Positions 1-10,359 of a stretch of DNA of 64,000 nucleotides are shown here, in pieces (within the stretch, counting starts at the first letter, position 1; every line of letters begins with the position of its first letter). Position numbers and translations under genes: made by a program. The DNA comes from Paenalkalicoccus suaedae. Lineage in GTDB: Bacteria; Bacillota; Bacilli; Bacillales; Salisediminibacteriaceae. Under the pieces are notes generated by a model. That model made no database searches. It saw only the letters and a list, made by a program, of their open reading frames with translations, and was not told the DNA's origin. The stretch covers positions 3,348,001-3,412,000 of the forward strand of contig NZ_CP041372.2 in the NCBI RefSeq assembly GCF_006965545.2. Direction: 5' to 3'.

Positions 1-3000
1 CGGTGCGAACGTGTTGTTCTCGTAGCCGTTGATCACGTGGCGCGCGGAGAGGCGCTTGATCGTGTCGTGTGCCCAATAGTCGCTCGGCACGTCGCTGTAG
101 CTCTTATCGTAGCTGAGCACCGCATACGTGCTGAAGCTTGTGAGCTGTGTCGTGATCATGCCGTTTGCGACGCGGCCGCCAACGTAGGTGATCGTGCCGT
201 CATCGTTGATGCGATAGATGCCGAGTAGGTTCGGATCGGCGTTATCTGCGATGCGAAGGCTAAGTTGCACGGGCTCGTCGAAGTTGCTGAGCACTCGCTT
301 TTCGCCGTCTGCAGTTACGACGGAGAGGGTGAACGTGTACATCTCACCTGCTGCGGATGCAGCGTTATCTCCGATCGTTCTGTCTGACGGATCGACCGCT
401 TCAAACTCGATCGAGATTTGTGCGGATTCGTCGCCTTGTGCTAGCGCTTTGAGTGCTGCGAGAACTGCTCCTGGAAGCTCGAGTGTCATCTCCTGACTCT
501 CTACTCTCACACGATTATTACGATTAATCGCCTGTGCGTTTGCTGGTAATAATACCTGCTTATCACCGCGTCCGACTGTAACAGGGATTTTACCCTCTGC
601 GTCCACCTGCGGATCGTTTACGATGATTGGCTGACCAGGTGTCACCGGCTCTTCTGGATCTACCGGATCGACTGGGTCAACAGGATCTACCGGGTTTACC
701 GGAGGCGTCGTGCCGCCGTTACCGCTTTGACCAGGCGTCTTAATGACTACCGCCGTCAGTGGCTCGATCTCGATTTGCGTCGCGTTTAGCGTAAAGCCGG
801 TTGGGTTCGCGATGCGCGTTGTGCCCGCCTGCTTGCCATCCACTAGTACGTCGCCACGACGCAGGTTGACTCCTGTTGATACTGTGCGTTTCTCATCATC
901 CGCGTTCACAAACACGTGATACGTCGCGCCTTTTGAATCCTTTGCGCGGTAGCCGATCACGAGATCCGTGTCGTTAATTTCTGGAGCGTCAATGAGAGAA
1001 ACGTTGTCCGCGATCTCCTCCATCGTGCCACGCGTGAAGGCATCTGTGGAGCGACGAAGCTCAATTAATCCCTTCGTGTAAGCACGTGTTGTCGTGTTGA
1101 TTGGGAATGCTTCTTTATCCGTCGCGCGCTCCCAGTCAATACGGTTAATGATGTCCGAAGAGTCATACGAATCATGGATAAAGTACGGATACGTAAACGG
1201 CTCGCCTGTCGCATCTTCCATGTACGTAGACTTATACGGCTCTTCCCCTTCTGGAACTTCACGATCAAAATCTGGATGACGGAACTGCTTCATACGTCCA
1301 AACTCTTGACCAGCGTGTAAAAACGCGGTTCCTTGTGCGGTTAACACCATCGTGTTTCCTAAACGAATGCGCTTATGGATTTCCTCCTGATGGAACTCAG
1401 GGTCCTTTTTAATCGACTGCGCGATAACGTCGTGAAGCGTTAAGTTATCGTGGGCTGCGATATATGGAACAACGTCGCCTGGATTCGTCGCCTTAAAGTT
1501 GCCTGGATTTGCCGTCAGGTTATTATAGATCGTTTGAATGTTACGAGCGCCGTTTGTGAGGAAACGAGGCTGACCCTCACTACCAAAACCAGACTTAAGC
1601 TCGTTACGGAATTCGTCAGAGAAGGATCCAACGCTTTCTGTATCCTGCATCCACTGCTGGTCAGCTGGTTGTACGTCCGGATCGTTTTCGTCCCCAGCAT
1701 ACGTGACCCAGCCTTCTCCGATCATAACGATATTTGGATTTAACGCCTTCGCTTCGTTATACGCAAGCTGAATCGACTTTGCGTCGTGGTCTCCCATCAT
1801 ATCAAAACGGAAGCCGTCCACTTTAAACTCGTCGACCCAATACGTAATGGAATCTACTAAAATACGTCGTGCCATGTCGTGTGTTGTGCCAAGACGTCCA
1901 CCGCCAAAGCTTGTGCGTGGTGTGCCATCAGCGTTCATAAAGTGATAATAGTTTGGCTCTAGGTCTTCAAAAATGTGCACGCGTGCCGTGTGGTTGTAAA
2001 CCACATCTAACACAACGCCCATGCCGCGCTCGTGAATCTCATCAATCAGATTCTTAAACTCCTCAATACGCTTTGCGGCATCGTCCGGATTTTCCGAATA
2101 CATGCCAGACAGCGAGAAGTAGCTGTGCGGATCATAGCCCCAGTTGTAGTTAGTGTTTGTCGACTCGTAGTCGAGCATGCGCACGTCGCTGTTGAACTCG
2201 TCGGCGAAATAATAGCTCATCACCGGCAGAAGTTGCACGTGCGTAACGCCTAAGTCCTCGATATAATCAAGGCGCTCCACGAACGAGGCAAATGTACCGA
2301 ACTGCGCTTCTAAATCCTCCGCGATATTCGGATCAGACGTGAAGTCGCGAACGTGTACCTCATAAATAATCGCGTCCTCTCGCTTCTCAAATCCATCAAT
2401 ATCGGCAAAGTCTAGCTCAGGCCCAATTGCGGATGGATCCACAATCGCCGCCTTCCCAACGCTCGTCTCATCTTCGCGCTCTCCAAGCCACGTCGCCATC
2501 GACTTCGCGTACGGATCGAGCGCTAATACCGTCTCATCGCCACGCTCAATCGCGTAGTGATAATAGTAGCCCGTATGGTCAGAAACATTCGTGTTTCCTT
2601 CCTCCAACGTGACCTGCCACACACCTTTATCGCCACGTGTCATCTCTACGGTAGCAACCTCTGTATCCTGATTGTCTTTATCGTAAAGCACGACCGACAC
2701 ATTGTCGGCGCTAGGCGACCAAAGCTTTAATGTCGCCGTGCCGTCACCGTGAAGACTTGCACCAAGCTCGCCATCATAGCTGTAAAGCGCATCTTTATAG
2801 CGCCAGCTAGCAGATGCTGTCACTGTGCGACTATCATACGTAATCGTATACGGTGCCGCTTCGACATCTAAATCATTAATTGTGATTGCCACAAGCTTAT
2901 CGTCTTTTATCGTAGCACTCGCCACGTCGACTTCCTGCTCATTGCGATCAATCACTTCAATCTCATCAACAAGACGTTCAACGTCTACGCCACCTGTTGC

Positions 3001-6000
3001 AGAAAAACGAAGATCAATCGTATCCTCTGCCACAATTTCCGCAGAACGCATGCCTTCTTGTGTGACGAAGTAAGGGTTCGTAAATGCAATATCTACTCCC
3101 TCTTTTACGAAGATTTGTCGGTGCTGATCTAGCTGGTTAAATACCATATTACCTGTTTGCGCTCCGCCTTGCTGGCGCTCAACAAGTAAAAATCCAACTT
3201 CCTCCGGATTCTCGGCAAGCTCTAGATCGACATAGCCTCCGTAGCGTCCAACCTGTTCATTAGAGAACGGCAGCGCGTCGTTTGGCCAGTCAGCGCTCGG
3301 ACTTACAACATCTCCCCAGTTCCACACGCCCCATGGCTCATAGTCATTAGCCGCGCGCGTGTAGTGAATGCGTAGCACGTTATCTGGTAGATCAACTGGC
3401 TCATAGAAGAAAAGCTCGTCTTCTGCAGTAATCCAGACTTCGTTCATCTCTGGAGCGAGTAGGTCGAAGACAATGTCTCCCGATACGTTATTTCCGTTGC
3501 GGTGATTGACAAGCATACCGATGCGTTGTGCGTTATCAGTGATTGGAATATCCACGTAACGACCGAAGTCTGTTTCGTTTTCAAATAAGACGGAACCATT
3601 TGGCCATCCTGTAGAAGGACTTACAACATCCTCCCAAGTCCATAGTCCAAGCTGGTCAAACACGTTGTCCGATCGCTCTAAGTGAACGCGAAGCGTGTTA
3701 TCTGGAATTTCTTCTGTTACTGGTGGTTCAGATGTATCGCCAGATAGGATTTCTCCACCTTCTGCTGTCAGTAACACCGTTCCGCCGTCTTCTTTAGCAG
3801 GAATGGTGAGTGTGACTGTTTGTTCTTCTGTTGCTTCGAATACGCTACCTGTGTAGGCGTCTGTGACGACCACATCAGCGGAATCGACGTCTAATGTAAC
3901 TGTCGTCTGCTCGTTTGCTGTGCTTAGTCCGATGTAGACGGAGTTGTCGCCGTATGCGCGTTCCACGAGTAGGTACTTATCTGCGTTTGATCCTGCTACT
4001 TTTACGCGGTTTCCTCGCGCAAAGGTAGTGGAATGGTCGCTTCTAAAATTCAATACTTTTTGGTAGTGCTCGAGCATGTCGTTATTCTCTACGTCGTCCC
4101 ACGCTAGGTCGTAGCGGTTGTCGTAGAGTGGATAGTTGTTGTCGCCGCTCTGTCCGAGCTCCTCGCCGTAGTAGATCACGGGCTGGCCTTTGGCTGTGAG
4201 CTGGAGAGATGCTGCGACTTTAAACTTCCCTTCATCACCACCGAGAGTATGGAGGAAACCAGCTTCATCATGGCTTGATAGGAATTGTCCGAGTGTTGCC
4301 GTATTGTCGATCGTTGCGTTGCGGTTTGTGAGCGTTTGGTTCGCCGCTTCTAGGTTGCCGTCGACGAACTGACGCGCGATGCCTTTAAAGCTAAAGTCTA
4401 GAAGGGAATCCATCATACCTGTGGATAGATGGCCGGCAAAGTTGCCTGTACCTGCTCCAAACCATTCGCCGATCATTTTAAATTCTGGCATTTCGTTGGT
4501 GAGTTCGTTTTTAAATACTTGCCACGTTGCGTCTTCGACGTGCTTGACGGTATCCACGCGGAAGTAGTCGATGCTGTTGCCTTTCGCTGTCGTGGATTTT
4601 TCAATCCAGTCTACCTGCCAGTCAACGATTTGCTGGCGCACGTCCGGATCTTCTGTAATGAAGTCTGGTAGTCCAGCTAGCTCACCGCGGATGTCTCCGC
4701 CTGAGCCACCGTCGTGACGGAGCATGGAGTCAAAGACTGCGCGCTCTTCTGGTGTTGGATACTGCGCTGGTGGGTTTGAAACGTTCGCGTCACCGCGCTT
4801 CAGTCCGTAGCCTGAGTGGTTAAGGACCACGTCGACCATGATTTTAATGCCGTTTTCTGCTGCTGTATCAATCATTTCGTGATAGTCGGTCATGTCTCCA
4901 AGGTGTGGGTTGAGGTCGGTGAAATCATTGGCCCAGTAGCCATGGTAACCGAAGTATGGATGCTCTTGTAATGTTGCATGCGTTTCGAGCGCTCGTGCAT
5001 CGTGACGAATGTTGTCCACCACTGGCGTGATCCAAATCGTGTTAATACCGAGCTCTTTTAAGTAATCAATGTTCTCTGTAATCCCTTTAAAGTCTCCGCC
5101 TTGCGGTGTGCCTCGCTGGTATTCTGCAGGGACTTCATCATAATTTAATCCGTGCGGATCATCGTTTGATGGGTCTCCGTTGGCGAATCTGTCTGTCAGC
5201 ATGAAGTAAATGACAGCCTCATCCCAGTCGAAATCATCTGGTGCGTTCGTCTTCTCGCGTGCAAGCACCGTTAACGTTGTTTCTCCCAGATGATCCTTGC
5301 CATAGGCGTCTGTGAGTGTGAGCGGGATCGTCTTCTCGCCTGGCGTGACGTTGCTTGCAACGGCTACGGTGATGGCGCCGATCTCGGGATCAATCTCGAG
5401 GTCCGCGGGGCCGCCGAGCGCTGTCGTGTCTGCCGTGATGCTGCGAATTGCGCCGTTTTCGGGATTGGTGATATCGACTGTGAGCACAGCGTTTTGGTTA
5501 TAGTCGATCGCGTTTGGCGCTGTCGTGCCGGTGATTTGCATGTCATAGTCTGCGAATGTGATCGTGGACTCCGTGTGGTACGGATCTGCAATCACTGTTG
5601 TCTCGCCGTTTTGCGTAACGCGGAATTCGTAGTCGTACGTACCGTTCGGTAGCGCGTCAAATGTCGCGTTGAAACGCTCGTTTTTCGTCTCATACGTCAT
5701 CGGAATCTCTTCGCCGTTGATGAGTAGCGAGGCGCTCTCGATCGTGTGCATCTCATCGGTTAGATAAAGATCTTTGTCGCGGTAGAAAATAGTAGCGGAG
5801 TCTCCGTTTAAAGCTGGAGCAGGAATGCTCGGCACGACGAAGGTGTCCGTGCTACCTTGGGTGACGCTGATTTTTGTGAGCGGGTCTTGGGTGTTAAGTG
5901 TGATGTTACGGTCTGGACCGTCTTTTTGTGTGTCATCAGTCCACTCTAACGTATCTCGGAGTAGGAATCCAAAACCTGCGGCATTTGCACCCATAGGAAT

Positions 6001-6282
6001 ATAGGCTGTTGCCGTTGTAGATGTGTACTCAGTAAATTGAGCCGGTCCGTCTTGGACAATTCCATTACCCCAATACCAAATGTTCCATTCGCCGAAGTCT
6101 CCTTCAGGGCGTTCGTATGTGATGCGCGCCTGGCGCTCTACTGTTTGCTGGGCTAGTAGCTCGTCTTCTTCTGCAAATGCTTGCAGTGGTGACAGAAACC
6201 CGGTAAGGATGCTTAATAGCATGACGATTGCCATAGTTAGGCTTGAGCGCCGCGTCGCTTTTTTGGTGTGCACGTTCAGCAT
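1..6282 (-). CDS. Cell-surface amylopullulanase with SLH anchor (3' end beyond window)
   Basis: At least 2094 residues, open to the window edge without a stop. Order: signal peptide (about 1-33, ending LSPLQAFA), a CBM41-like starch-binding module (about 50-150), accessory beta and Ig-like domains (to about 345), a GH13 alpha-amylase domain (about 347-775), two CBM41-like modules (starting near 864 and 968), a GH13 type I pullulanase domain with YNWGYDP near 1378, a proline/aspartate linker, a beta domain and the start of an SLH domain (from about 2061). Candidate catalytic residues are D577, E606 and D672 (amylase) and D1494 (in DGFRFDMM), E1523 (in MIGEGW) and D1612 (in AAHDN) (pullulanase), so both sites look intact. 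It should cut alpha-1,4 and alpha-1,6 bonds outside the cell while bound to the wall. ATG 6282 follows an AGGGGG ribosome site. Alkaline amylopullulanases of alkaliphilic Bacillus have the same amylase-then-pullulanase order. Its second half is closely related to the gene at 41094-44750. Confidence 0.93.
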   Translation of the reverse strand, partial: MLNVHTKKATRRSSLTMAIVMLLSILTGFLSPLQAFAEEDELLAQQTVERQARITYERPEGDFGEWNIWYWGNGIVQDGPAQFTEYTSTTATAYIPMGANAAGFGFLLRDTLEWTDDTQKDGPDRNITLNTQDPLTKISVTQGSTDTFVVPSIPAPALNGDSATIFYRDKDLYLTDEMHTIESASLLINGEEIPMTYETKNERFNATFDALPNGTYDYEFRVTQNGETTVIADPYHTESTITFADYDMQITGTTAPNAIDYNQNAVLTVDITNPENGAIRSITADTTALGGPADLEIDPEIGAITVAVASNVTPGEKTIPLTLTDAYGKDHLGETTLTVLAREKTNAPDDFDWDEAVIYFMLTDRFANGDPSNDDPHGLNYDEVPAEYQRGTPQGGDFKGITENIDYLKELGINTIWITPVVDNIRHDARALETHATLQEHPYFGYHGYWANDFTDLNPHLGDMTDYHEMIDTAAENGIKIMVDVVLNHSGYGLKRGDANVSNPPAQYPTPEERAVFDSMLRHDGGSGGDIRGELAGLPDFITEDPDVRQQIVDWQVDWIEKSTTAKGNSIDYFRVDTVKHVEDATWQVFKNELTNEMPEFKMIGEWFGAGTGNFAGHLSTGMMDSLLDFSFKGIARQFVDGNLEAANQTLTNRNATIDNTATLGQFLSSHDEAGFLHTLGGDEGKFKVAASLQLTAKGQPVIYYGEELGQSGDNNYPLYDNRYDLAWDDVENNDMLEHYQKVLNFRSDHSTTFARGNRVKVAGSNADKYLLVERAYGDNSVYIGLSTANEQTTVTLDVDSADVVVTDAYTGSVFEATEEQTVTLTIPAKEDGGTVLLTAEGGEILSGDTSEPPVTEEIPDNTLRVHLERSDNVFDQLGLWTWEDVVSPSTGWPNGSVLFENETDFGRYVDIPITDNAQRIGMLVNHRNGNNVSGDIVFDLLAPEMNEVWITAEDELFFYEPVDLPDNVLRIHYTRAANDYEPWGVWNWGDVVSPSADWPNDALPFSNEQVGRYGGYVDLELAENPEEVGFLLVERQQGGAQTGNMVFNQLDQHRQIFVKEGVDIAFTNPYFVTQEGMRSAEIVAEDTIDLRFSATGGVDVERLVDEIEVIDRNEQEVDVASATIKDDKLVAITINDLDVEAAPYTITYDSRTVTASASWRYKDALYSYDGELGASLHGDGTATLKLWSPSADNVSVVLYDKDNQDTEVATVEMTRGDKGVWQVTLEEGNTNVSDHTGYYYHYAIERGDETVLALDPYAKSMATWLGEREDETSVGKAAIVDPSAIGPELDFADIDGFEKREDAIIYEVHVRDFTSDPNIAEDLEAQFGTFASFVERLDYIEDLGVTHVQLLPVMSYYFADEFNSDVRMLDYESTNTNYNWGYDPHSYFSLSGMYSENPDDAAKRIEEFKNLIDEIHERGMGVVLDVVYNHTARVHIFEDLEPNYYHFMNADGTPRTSFGGGRLGTTHDMARRILVDSITYWVDEFKVDGFRFDMMGDHDAKSIQLAYNEAKALNPNIVMIGEGWVTYAGDENDPDVQPADQQWMQDTESVGSFSDEFRNELKSGFGSEGQPRFLTNGARNIQTIYNNLTANPGNFKATNPGDVVPYIAAHDNLTLHDVIAQSIKKDPEFHQEEIHKRIRLGNTMVLTAQGTAFLHAGQEFGRMKQFRHPDFDREVPEGEEPYKSTYMEDATGEPFTYPYFIHDSYDSSDIINRIDWERATDKEAFPINTTTRAYTKGLIELRRSTDAFTRGTMEEIADNVSLIDAPEINDTDLVIGYRAKDSKGATYHVFVNADDEKRTVSTGVNLRRGDVLVDGKQAGTTRIANPTGFTLNATQIEIEPLTAVVIKTPGQSGNGGTTPPVNPVDPVDPVDPVDPEEPVTPGQPIIVNDPQVDAEGKIPVTVGRGDKQVLLPANAQAINRNNRVRVESQEMTLELPGAVLAALKALAQGDESAQISIEFEAVDPSDRTIGDNAASAAGEMYTFTLSVVTADGEKRVLSNFDEPVQLSLRIADNADPNLLGIYRINDDGTITYVGGRVANGMITTQLTSFSTYAVLSYDKSYSDVPSDYWAHDTIKRLSARHVINGYENNTFAP

Positions 6283-6640
6283 AATTGTCCCCCTATCAGT
6301 TTTTGGTGAGGTTGTTACTTTCGAGATTAAGATCCAAGATTAAGGTCAAGGTCAAGTGCAAGGTCAAGGGCGGAACCTCCGGTTCCCCTGCGCTCTGGGA
6401 GTGTCTTTCCTGAGGCGCTAGTTCAACTATGTCAGCCGCCCGTGGGTCGTCTGACAGGATTTTCACCTACGCGAGTTCCCCTCTAGGAGACCACTCCCGC
6501 CGCTTCGGGTCTCCTTCGGTTACGCTGTAAACCTTTCTCTTTTTAGTTTCAGGGCACGAGGCGGAATGGCGTTGCCTCGCACTTTACTTTTGTTAAAGGT
6601 GATGCAGATTGATACACTCCTTTCCTGGTTTTAAGTTTTT

Positions 6641-6656
6641 TGCGAAACCGTTTGCA
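6641..6656 (-). promoter_or_regulatory. LacI-family operator-like site upstream of the amylopullulanase
   Basis: The + strand reads TGCGAAACCGTTTGCA, an imperfect palindrome with a central CG as in LacI/MalR/CcpA-type operators. A related site sits upstream of the second pullulanase (44826-44841), also about 50 bp from a second conserved site. The regulator is not in this window; its identity as a maltose-type repressor is inference. Confidence 0.5.
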
Positions 6657-6706
6657 TTTTCAATTATAAAAAGAGGCTTCGTCATTTTCAGTCAGATCGA
6701 CATGAA

Positions 6707-6720
6707 TGCAAGCGCTTTCT
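6707..6720 (-). promoter_or_regulatory. cre-like site (catabolite control)
   Basis: TGCAAGCGCTTTCT matches 12 of 14 positions of the CcpA cre consensus (mismatches at positions 3 and 14). The identical 14-mer occurs upstream of the other pullulanase at 44894-44907, 68 bp beyond its partner site, compared with 66 bp here. Confidence 0.5.
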
Positions 6721-7360
6721 AGAAACGAGCATAATTGTTTTCTGAAAATTGCGCAAGAAGTATTTTTCGGAGTTTTATGTATATACAAGATAGATAAAAC
6801 GTGATGAATAGGTAATTTGAGGGTGGTTAGATTATGTGAAAGTCTCTAATTTTACATTTAAAGGGTATTATATGTGTTGGATAGCATGGAGAAGGCTTTG
6901 CTAAAATTAGTACAATTGTTGGCAGTCGATAGTGTATTGGCTAATTGTGAAGGTGTGTACGAAGTCGTGCAATTCGCGCAATTTGTGCGCACGTTTGCGC
7001 AATATTGTCGAATGTAAAGAGGTGGATTTGTCGAGGTCTGTAAGCTCTCATTAGGAATGAGAGATGTAACGTATAGTCCAAATTGGCAAACTGCCATTGT
7101 GTAAAGACCACCTTGTGGAGGTAGCATAGAGTTTGGTTCACTTGAGGTTGTTCGTTTAGCGGTCTTTTACAGACAGATCACATTGCCCAAATTCCGTGTT
7201 GTAAGACCCAGCGTGGTGGTGTGTATAGGATGAGTTAGCTACTCGTGATAACTGCAACGGATTTTGTGATAACTGAACCTCATTCTGTTATAACTGCAAC
7301 GGATTTTGTGATAACCGCCCACCATTTTGTCATAACCGCCCACATTGCCTTACCACCACC

Positions 7361-7385
7361 AAAAAACCCCGCCGTAGCGGGGTTT
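7361..7385 (-). terminator. Intrinsic terminator of the SLH gene at 7396-9192
   Basis: On the minus strand AACCCCGC, loop TAC, GGCGGGGTT, then a run of T. It lies 10 bp after the stop codon. Confidence 0.85.
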
Positions 7386-7395
7386 AGCGTGTAGT

Positions 7396-9192
7396 CTATC
7401 TAAAAATACCACCTAACAGTCCATCTAACAGTCCTCCAAGCAGACCTCCTAGTAAGTCATCGACAATATCTAACAGCCCTCGTGAGAGCACGAACGACGA
7501 GGTTTCTCCAGTCGTAGTCGTGCCATCTTTATCGAGCACTGGCGTGATCTCGACGGTGCTACCAACAGTCAGGTCAGCGAGCAGATTCGTCAGGAAGCTC
7601 TGATTAATGCGATACTCCGCGAAGCCGCGGTCAATGTCCGCTTGCGTCAGCGTGATCGTTGCCGATGCGCCGCCCGTGAAGTTAAGGAAGATGCGGTCGC
7701 CAACGTCTGCGTCTGCAATTCCGTTTGCATTAAGATCAATCTGAATCGCGCGGTCACCGCTCAAAATACGGCTAAGCACATTGTTTGAACCGTCACCCAG
7801 ATTCAACGAAATCAGCTGATTTGGGAACGTTGGCAGGAGAATATTCTTCCCGTCAGTCTGGTCAATCACGTTGTTTCCTCTCAAAAGATCGAGATTTAAG
7901 AGATGACTCGAGCCACTGCCGAGGCGCTCAAGAATGCTGACGTTGAGCGAAATATCGCGGAAGCCACGATCGATATCCTCTTGCGTAAGCGTCACAGACA
8001 GCAGATTGCTGTTGCCCGTCTTCACGCGCACAATATCGCCGCTACGCAGGTCCGTCGTCTCTAAAAGATCCACGCGAATCAGCGCATTATTGCCAAGCAA
8101 GAAGCTAAGATCAATCGTCCCATCTAATAAACCAGGATTTAGAATATCAAGGTCAATCAACGGACGATCAGGGTTTACAGGATCAGTTGGGTCGCCTGGG
8201 TCCGTCGGATCGCCAGGGTTAGCTGGGTCTTCCGGGTCGACTGGGTCCGTCGGGTCTTCTGGGTCGATCGGATCCATCGGATCATCAATCTCCCCATCGT
8301 CGATAATCGGATCGCCATTTTCGATCATAAAGCGACTTTGACCCATGATTGCGCCAATTCTATTGGTAAAAATCGCGGTATACGTCCCATCCACAAGTCC
8401 ATCAAGCGTGAGTTGGAAGTTACCTTGTGCATTGATCTGCACGTTGCGATCTGCAACACGTGTACCGCTATCGTTTACAACAATCACGTCAAGCTGCGTA
8501 AGAACGGCACCGTCCATCATACCAGTAAGCAGCGTATCGCCATTTGCATTCACTTGCGCGTCACGCAAATCGACATCAAGCGACTCTAGGAAATCAAACG
8601 TGCGTTTAATAAGAGTAATAAATTCCGCTCTCTGTACGTCGCCGTTAGGTACAAACATCGTTGGCGTGCGTCCATTTGTAATATTATGAGTAAATAGCGT
8701 GCGAATCTCCGACTGGAAGAAGGAGTTGTTTACGTCTGAGAAAGGCGTCTGTGTTTGAAGTGGTCGGAAGAAAAAGGAGCGATTAATTGTCGCTGCCATT
8801 TGTCCACGCGTCATCGTTGACATCGGCATGAAGGTATTATCCTGGAAGCCACCTAGAATCCCTGCGTTTTTCGTTGCGGCAATGTTGCGCCACGATCTGA
8901 ATGACGTTGGAATATCATTAAATGGTGCTCCAGATACGTTTTGAGTGTCGAGGTTTAATATACGGCTGAATAAAATCGCAGCCTGTTCACGAGTTAATGG
9001 GTTCTTCGGACGGAATGTACCGTCTTCAAAGCCGGAAATCCAGTTTCTTTCATCAAAGAACACGAGTGAATCGAAGTAATAATCACGAGCATCAATATCC
9101 GAGTATTTGTTGGTCACGGCTAGTGTCGACAGTGGGAAAATCGTTGTTGCCAAACATAAAATAGCAAAGATTGCGAAAATTTGTCTTTTCAT
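7396..9192 (-). CDS. SLH-domain surface protein with beta-domain repeats
   Basis: 598 residues. A signal peptide (about 1-26) is followed by three SLH domains (about 29-205; NPLTREQAA, STMTRGQMA and GDVQRAEF are the typical motifs), an Ig-like domain, a low-complexity acidic linker of repeated DP dipeptides (about 290-345) and a C-terminal region. That region contains modules like TVGSTVEITP and SRGLLDIVDDLL, which recur in the 2092-residue protein at 23005-29283. It ends in a Gly/Leu-rich tail (LLGGLLGG). SLH domains bind pyruvylated secondary wall polymer, so the protein is probably displayed on the cell surface; the function of the repeat modules is unknown. ATG 9192 has AAAGGGAG eight bases upstream and the gene has its own terminator. 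Confidence 0.9.
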   Translation of the reverse strand: MKRQIFAIFAILCLATTIFPLSTLAVTNKYSDIDARDYYFDSLVFFDERNWISGFEDGTFRPKNPLTREQAAILFSRILNLDTQNVSGAPFNDIPTSFRSWRNIAATKNAGILGGFQDNTFMPMSTMTRGQMAATINRSFFFRPLQTQTPFSDVNNSFFQSEIRTLFTHNITNGRTPTMFVPNGDVQRAEFITLIKRTFDFLESLDVDLRDAQVNANGDTLLTGMMDGAVLTQLDVIVVNDSGTRVADRNVQINAQGNFQLTLDGLVDGTYTAIFTNRIGAIMGQSRFMIENGDPIIDDGEIDDPMDPIDPEDPTDPVDPEDPANPGDPTDPGDPTDPVNPDRPLIDLDILNPGLLDGTIDLSFLLGNNALIRVDLLETTDLRSGDIVRVKTGNSNLLSVTLTQEDIDRGFRDISLNVSILERLGSGSSHLLNLDLLRGNNVIDQTDGKNILLPTFPNQLISLNLGDGSNNVLSRILSGDRAIQIDLNANGIADADVGDRIFLNFTGGASATITLTQADIDRGFAEYRINQSFLTNLLADLTVGSTVEITPVLDKDGTTTTGETSSFVLSRGLLDIVDDLLGGLLGGLLDGLLGGIFR

Positions 9193-10082
9193 ATGGTTTG
9201 CTCCCTTTTTGATATTTTTTGTTTGCTGAATGATTTGTGTAACTGCCTTTGTTGTTGGCCTGCCCTTGTTTGAGAGAATGAGAGATTATGATGATGCGCG
9301 CCATGTTAGCTTCTTGAAAAGGTTGCGGATCATGGCATATTGTCTGGGCAGATGGCGCCTTACTTGTTGCGTAAAATGTTGCGCTTTTTTTGTTGCTGAT
9401 TTTGGTGTTGCTAGATTGGTTCGTTTGAATTCGGTTTTGGTGAATTTGGTTTAGTAGAATTCGTTTTAGTGAAATTCTATTTTGGCAAATTCAGTCCTTT
9501 TGAATTCATTCCATGTAAAAAATCCTAGCCGCGACTATCTGCACTCATCCTTGAGTCCTTGTTTTTACTCCTATGCCCTCCTTTAAAGTCATGTAATAGA
9601 TTGCATGGTGCCTACGCTGTTAATATACCACCACTGGCACTTATTTTTACATTCTTTAACTAATTTTGACAAAAGTATAGAATGCTTACGTAGGATTATC
9701 CAGATTAATTGTCGGAAAATACTGAATACTGTTGTCAAATGTCGAGCCAATAGGTAAATCATAGTAGAAATTGTAGATAATTGTGGAGCAGTGATCCATT
9801 TTGTATTTCCATTCGTTGTATTTATAGAAGGAGTTTGTGTCTAATTTCAGGACTTATCTCGACATGGAGAAAACCTTTTTATACAGGCGTTTATAGGCCT
9901 TTTATAAATTCAATTGGAATGATGAGCAGTGTGGGGAGTGTGAGAATGCGGCAATAATATGGATTAATATGGATTTTTTATAGGTTTGTAATTCGGTTCG
10001 TATGTGGATTGATTAGATTTGTAGAGAAGTTTTACTGTATCGGTTGAGGTAGTTGAGTAGGTTAGATGGGGATGGGGTTGCG
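9193..10082. other. AT-rich gap, no supported gene; 15-bp tandem repeat
   Basis: Upstream region of the SLH gene at 9192. I see no convincing gene. The one clear structure is a 15-bp tandem repeat of a GAATTC-like core starting at 9427, 9442, 9457, 9472, 9487 and 9502 (units GAATTCGGTTTTGGT, GAATTTGGTTTAGTA and so on). The open frame 9230-9454 (+) lacks a ribosome site and a recognisable product. Confidence 0.6.
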
Positions 10083-10240
10083 ATTATCCGAAAACGGTAC
10101 TTCATTATCCGTTTGTGTAGCTTGATTATCCGAAAACACTGCTTCATTATCCGTTTTCGTAGCAACATTATCCGAAAATGGTACTTCATTATCCGTTTTC
10201 GTAACTTGATTATCCGAAAACGCTACTCAATTATCTGCAC
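10083..10240 (+). repeat. ATTATCCG array, 8 units, exact 21-bp period
   Basis: Core ATTATCCG starts at 10083, 10104, 10125, 10146, 10167, 10188, 10209 and 10230 (last unit degenerate). Spacers mostly alternate between a GAAAAC and a GTTTTCGTA type, so neighbouring spacers can pair as RNA or single-stranded DNA. It lies just beyond the terminator of the gene at 10360. Confidence 0.9.
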
Positions 10241-10308
10241 ATCCCCTCTAATTAACTACTCAACTCGAATTCACCAGTTTAATAGAAGTGCCACCTATCA
10301 AAACCTCG

Positions 10309-10346
10309 AAAAAAGGCCGCTCCACTAAATGCGGAGCGACCTTTCT
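10309..10346 (-). terminator. Intrinsic terminator of the SLH/YusW-like gene
   Basis: On the minus strand AGGTCGCTCCGC, a short loop, GTGGAGCGGCCT, then a T run. It starts 14 bp after the stop codon. Confidence 0.85.
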
Positions 10347-10359
10347 CTATTATATGAGC

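Larger units (their letters stand above)
6330..7345. repeat. Composite intergenic repeat 1 (tail, element A, hairpin, 21-bp GATAAC array)
   Basis: Fills the gap upstream of the amylopullulanase. It starts with degenerate AAGGTC hexamers (about 6333-6367), then element A (6371-6524) with basal stem GGGAGTG/CACTCCC, a hairpin near 6556-6583 (CGAGGC with GCCTCG), and ends with five units of a GATAAC-core array starting at 7247, 7268, 7289, 7310 and 7331, exactly 21 bp apart. The A part is the same subtype as the reversed copy at 51148-51293. The amylopullulanase operator-like sites lie between A and the array. The 89-codon open frame at 6858-7127 (-) has no ribosome site and is not supported. 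Confidence 0.75.

Noticed and set aside
6858-7141. 89-codon and 66-codon minus-strand frames in composite repeat 1
   Set aside because: No ribosome site, and composition reflects the surrounding repeat; no recognised product.
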